Assembly (NCBI RefSeq): GCF_000278235.1
Contig: NZ_JH725037.1
Coordinates: 875,174-939,173 of the forward strand
DNA: 64,000 nucleotides
Direction: 5' to 3'
Source of the DNA: Bartonella vinsonii subsp. arupensis OK-94-513
GTDB lineage: Bacteria; Pseudomonadota; Alphaproteobacteria; Rhizobiales; Rhizobiaceae
The position numbers and the translations under genes were made by a program. Below the pieces are notes generated by a model. The model saw only the letters and a list, made by a program, of their open reading frames with translations, ran no database searches and had not been told where the DNA came from. Each line of letters opens with the position of its first letter. Within the stretch, counting starts at the first letter, position 1. Shown one piece after another: positions 61,740-64,000 of this stretch.

Positions 61740-62441
61740 ATGGCTGTAAGAAAGAAATATGAACTTACTGATGAGATAGCCCAAGTTGGTGATAAACTTC
61801 TCTACCGTATTAAAGCATTAAGAGATTTTGATGATGTCAAGGCTGGTGACCTTGGGGGATATATCGAAAAAGAGAGCAACTTATCACATAAAGGGAATTG
61901 CTGGGTTTCAGGGGTTGCTAAAGTTTCTGGTGATGCTCAGGTTTTTGGCGATGCCAAGGTTAGCGAGTGCGCCATGGTTTTTGACAATGCAAAAATTTAT
62001 GACAATGCCAAGGTTTGTGATGCCGCGTGGGTTTTTGGCAATGCCAAGGTTGGTGGATATACCACGGTTAGTGGCGATAAAGAAGTTGGCGGTAACGAAG
62101 AAGACTACATGTGTAAGAGCGCTTCACATAGCACAAATGAAGCGCATAAGAGTGATGATGGCAAGGCACGTTTAGAACTTATACCCCCGTCAACTTTGAT
62201 TGAAATCGGTAAAGTTTTAGAGTTTGGAGCCAAGAAATACGGAGCAAACAATTGGCGTAACGGCATGGATTGGAGCCGGTTACACGGCGCTGCTTTGCGT
62301 CATTTATTAGCATGGTTTGATGGAGAGAATAAGGATGTCGAGAGTGATTTATCACACTTGGCACATGCGGCTTGTTGCCTTCTTTTCTTAATGGAAAGCG
62401 AAGCAAAACAGATTGGTCATGATGACCGCCCTAACAGTTAA
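61740..62441 (+). CDS. Beta-helix head fused to dATP/dGTP diphosphohydrolase-type domain
   Basis: A 233-residue protein from the ATG at 61740 after AAGGAG. Residues 1-125 repeat the head (KYELTDEIAQVGDKLLYRIKALRDF, LGGYIEKESNLSHKGNCWV) and about ten hexapeptide units of proteins A and B. After a Ser, His and Lys linker, residues about 140-225 read DDGKARLELIPPSTLIEIGKVLEFGAKKYG, NNWRNGMDWSRLHGAALRHLLAWF and SDLSHLAHAACCLLFLME, the pattern of the DUF5664 / MazZ-like dATP/dGTP diphosphohydrolase N-terminal family. Activity is inferred from family resemblance only. Confidence 0.85.
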   Translation: MAVRKKYELTDEIAQVGDKLLYRIKALRDFDDVKAGDLGGYIEKESNLSHKGNCWVSGVAKVSGDAQVFGDAKVSECAMVFDNAKIYDNAKVCDAAWVFGNAKVGGYTTVSGDKEVGGNEEDYMCKSASHSTNEAHKSDDGKARLELIPPSTLIEIGKVLEFGAKKYGANNWRNGMDWSRLHGAALRHLLAWFDGENKDVESDLSHLAHAACCLLFLMESEAKQIGHDDRPNS

Positions 62442-62453
62442 AGGAGAAACAAA

Positions 62454-62942
62454 ATGGGTTTAGTTGACGTGGTATTGATAGTTTTATGTGTGACGATTGG
62501 TTCTTTCCTTTGTAGCGCGTTGGCGTTGTGTTGTGCAGTTAGTTATCGCCGTAGAGCTATAGCTCTTAGATTGAAGGTTAATAATCTTAAGGAAGCATGC
62601 GATCAAGTTAAATCCCTTAAAGAGGAGGTTAAAGAACGCGACGAGAAAATTGAAGAATTGAAGCAAGAGGTTAAAGAATATGACGAGGGAATTGAAGAAT
62701 TGAAGCAAGAGATTGAAGAACGTGAAGAGAAGATTTCAAGACTAAGAAACCTGCTTAAGGAGCGTGATGAATTATTAATGAAGAAATGCGAAAGGATAAC
62801 GGAACTACGACAAGATGTTCAATCACGTGATGAGACGATTAAAGCACTCAACGATGAGATTTCAAAACTAAAACAAGATCTAAAGACGCGTAATGAAGCA
62901 GTAAAAGCGCCGCCTCATAAGAGTAAGAAGAAAAGTAAGTGA
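62454..62942 (+). CDS. Membrane-anchored coiled-coil prophage protein
   Basis: A 162-residue protein. One membrane segment covers residues about 5-28 (VVLIVLCVTIGSFLCSALAL). A long coiled coil of Glu, Lys and Leu follows, containing near-repeats of 14 residues (VKERDEKIEELKQE, VKEYDEGIEELKQE, IEEREEKISRLRNL), and a basic tail ends the protein (PPHKSKKKSK). The repeats are also close at the DNA level. AAAGGAGAAAC precedes the ATG. It may be a spanin-like or exclusion factor, but no function is assigned. Confidence 0.75.
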   Translation: MGLVDVVLIVLCVTIGSFLCSALALCCAVSYRRRAIALRLKVNNLKEACDQVKSLKEEVKERDEKIEELKQEVKEYDEGIEELKQEIEEREEKISRLRNLLKERDELLMKKCERITELRQDVQSRDETIKALNDEISKLKQDLKTRNEAVKAPPHKSKKKSK

Positions 62943-62952
62943 GGAGAGAAAG

Positions 62953-63186
62953 ATGAGTTTAGTAGCAATTATTATTTCCTTAATGGCGAATGTGATTTCG
63001 TTTTATTCTGTTCATGACTCTTATAAAAGATCGCAAAGGCTTAGAAAAGAGCTAGATGAAAAAGATGAAATAATGCGTATGAAAGACGGCATGCTTAAAA
63101 TATTAGCTTCTCCTAATGATGTCTATTCTTCAAAAGGTAGTAAAAATTCTGACCAACATTTTGTTTCAAGAACTTTTTCTGGATGA
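62953..63186 (+). CDS. Small membrane-anchored prophage protein
   Basis: A 77-residue protein after GGAGAG. It has an N-terminal hydrophobic segment (VAIIISLMANVISFYSV) followed by a charged helix (RLRKELDEKDEIMRMKDG). Its layout resembles the N-terminus of the convergent 225-residue gene, with which it overlaps by 64 bases tail to tail. Function unknown. Confidence 0.65.
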   Translation: MSLVAIIISLMANVISFYSVHDSYKRSQRLRKELDEKDEIMRMKDGMLKILASPNDVYSSKGSKNSDQHFVSRTFSG

Positions 63187-63800
63187 TTTGATGAAGTGTG
63201 TTCAATGATAAAGACTACCACACTTTCGATATCTGGTTTTAGGTGGCGAACCGTGAAAGTAAAGGATATTTCTTTATCTCCCTTTAGATTAAAACAATCG
63301 CATATATCCTGTGACTCTAAATCTGCCGGAGAAGTGCTATTAAAATCCATGCACTTTTCATCTTCAGGGATTAAACATGCTACAGTAGAACTAAGAAAAG
63401 AAGTACCATGAACAAATGCAAATGGGCTTTCATGGGGTATCCGAAAATTATTTACTTTGATTACTCGTTTTGTAGGATTTTTTATGATTACACTTATATT
63501 AATAAGGAGACCTTTATCGGTCCTATATGCACGTGGTGTCTCTTTTATAGTAGCTTGTAGCTTTGGACCTAAGTCTCGTGTTTGTTTTTCCTCCCATAAA
63601 ATAGAGACGTGTTCTTTTGCGGTTTCAGATTGGCTTTTTAGATGGTCTAATTGCTTTTCTACATTGCATAAATCTTCTTCTCGAATTTTACTAGCTCTTC
63701 GTAAATCTTGTTTTCGGTTTCTATCATTTAGCCATATTCCAAAGAATGATAACATAAATGATGCTATGCTAATTATAATAGCAATAGTATCTTTATCCAT
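63123..63800 (-). CDS. Unrecognised membrane-anchored protein, 225 aa
   Basis: The N-terminus has a membrane segment (IAIIISIASFMLSFFGIWL), then a charged helix (KQDLRRASKIREEDLCNVEKQLDHL) and a beta-rich C-terminal region of about 130 residues (GLLINISVIIKNPTKRVIKVNNFRI) that reads like an immunoglobulin-type or carrier fold. It is the only minus-strand gene inside the rightward early operon, so it may be an independently expressed cargo (moron) gene. Function unknown. Confidence 0.75.
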   Translation of the reverse strand: MDKDTIAIIISIASFMLSFFGIWLNDRNRKQDLRRASKIREEDLCNVEKQLDHLKSQSETAKEHVSILWEEKQTRDLGPKLQATIKETPRAYRTDKGLLINISVIIKNPTKRVIKVNNFRIPHESPFAFVHGTSFLSSTVACLIPEDEKCMDFNSTSPADLESQDICDCFNLKGDKEISFTFTVRHLKPDIESVVVFIIEHTSSNHPEKVLETKCWSEFLLPFEE

Positions 63801-63875
63801 TTCTCATACATCTTTCTCCCCCCGCTTATGGGAAAACAGCAATTTTATAAAACACATTTTGTATGGAGCGGGGCG

Positions 63876-64000
63876 GTGATTAACACGATTCTTTGTTTTG
63901 ATCTAGGTACGAAGATGGGCTGGGCGATATGTGGAGCAGATGGTCACATCTTCAGTGGCACGGCGAATTTTCAAACGAGCCGTTTTGAAAGCAAGGGTAG
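63876..64000 (+). CDS. RuvC-like Holliday-junction resolvase, 3' truncated by window edge
   Basis: The visible 41 codons read INTILCFDLGTKMGWAICG followed by GTANFQTSRFESKG. The Asp in FDLGTKMGWA is the first catalytic residue of RuvC/RNase H-fold resolvases, and phage versions start this way. The GTG at 63876 follows GGAGCGGGG; an in-frame ATG at 63828 is an alternative. It would resolve junctions made by the YqaJ/ERF system. Confidence 0.78.
   Translation, partial: MINTILCFDLGTKMGWAICGADGHIFSGTANFQTSRFESKG

Larger units (their letters stand above)
55314..64000. mobile_element. Left part of an integrated prophage
   Basis: The integrase at the left end is followed by recombination genes, small phage-like genes, a divergent repressor/Cro switch with operators, and a rightward early operon that runs off the window with a RuvC-like gene. 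No structural genes are in view, so the right end lies beyond 64000. The left attachment site should lie within 55221-55320, but no tRNA is adjacent and no core repeat can be defined from one end. Confidence 0.85.

Noticed and set aside
61740..62441. Claim that this is a 2-aminoadenine (Z-genome) phage
   Set aside because: Only a MazZ-like domain is present; that family is widespread, and no PurZ or DpoZ is visible in the window.

Overview
The window is about 64 kb of AT-rich alphaproteobacterial chromosome. The complete Rhizobiales-type division and cell-wall (dcw) gene order, a circularly permuted two-piece tmRNA, meso-DAP peptidoglycan genes, long gene-free stretches and visible gene remnants together suggest Bartonella or a close, genome-reduced relative. 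The genus is an inference from gene order and composition; no database was consulted.

Layout. Positions 1-22800 hold the dcw cluster, all on the plus strand: ftsI (5' end cut off), murE, murF, mraY, murD, ftsW, murG, murC, murB, ddl, ftsQ, ftsA, ftsZ, lpxC, then bamD, recN and ligA. These genes make and flip lipid II, build the divisome, start lipid A synthesis, insert outer-membrane proteins, and repair or seal DNA. Many overlap by a few bases. A cluster of five GANTC sites precedes ddl-ftsQAZ. Positions 23100-30750 are mostly minus strand: an M24 aminopeptidase, prmA, a Sco1-like copper protein, a UvrD/PcrA helicase, and the small operon sspB-DUF4169-RHH. The permuted tmRNA gene (tag ANDNYAEARLAA) lies directly upstream of sspB, which encodes the ClpXP adaptor for that tag. 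Positions 31700-36600 carry three tandem paralogous MFS transporters, each with its own look-alike terminator. Positions 36800-45550 carry thyA-folA, hflK-hflC, a DegP-type protease, miaA and ilvI. ilvI is preceded by a short leader ORF and two tandem terminator hairpins that look like an attenuator. ilvH is not downstream of ilvI.

Positions 45500-55300 are gene-poor. They contain a 2-hydroxyacid dehydrogenase, a Dda/RecD-like helicase, pdxJ, ilvC, a CycA-like permease, a frameshifted lysE and an FAH-family gene. Between them are 0.5-0.9 kb gaps, one of which holds a decayed restriction/helicase gene.

From 55314 to the right edge is the left part of a prophage. It contains an integrase, a YqaJ exonuclease plus ERF annealing protein, a DUF488 protein, a repressor/Cro-like divergent switch with matching operators, and the start of a RuvC-like resolvase. 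Its most unusual content is a family of three proteins that share a head domain followed by hexapeptide (left-handed beta-helix) repeats. In the third, the helix is fused to a dATP/dGTP diphosphohydrolase-type domain. Four copies of a palindromic leader cassette sit 36-38 bases upstream of four early genes on the minus strand.
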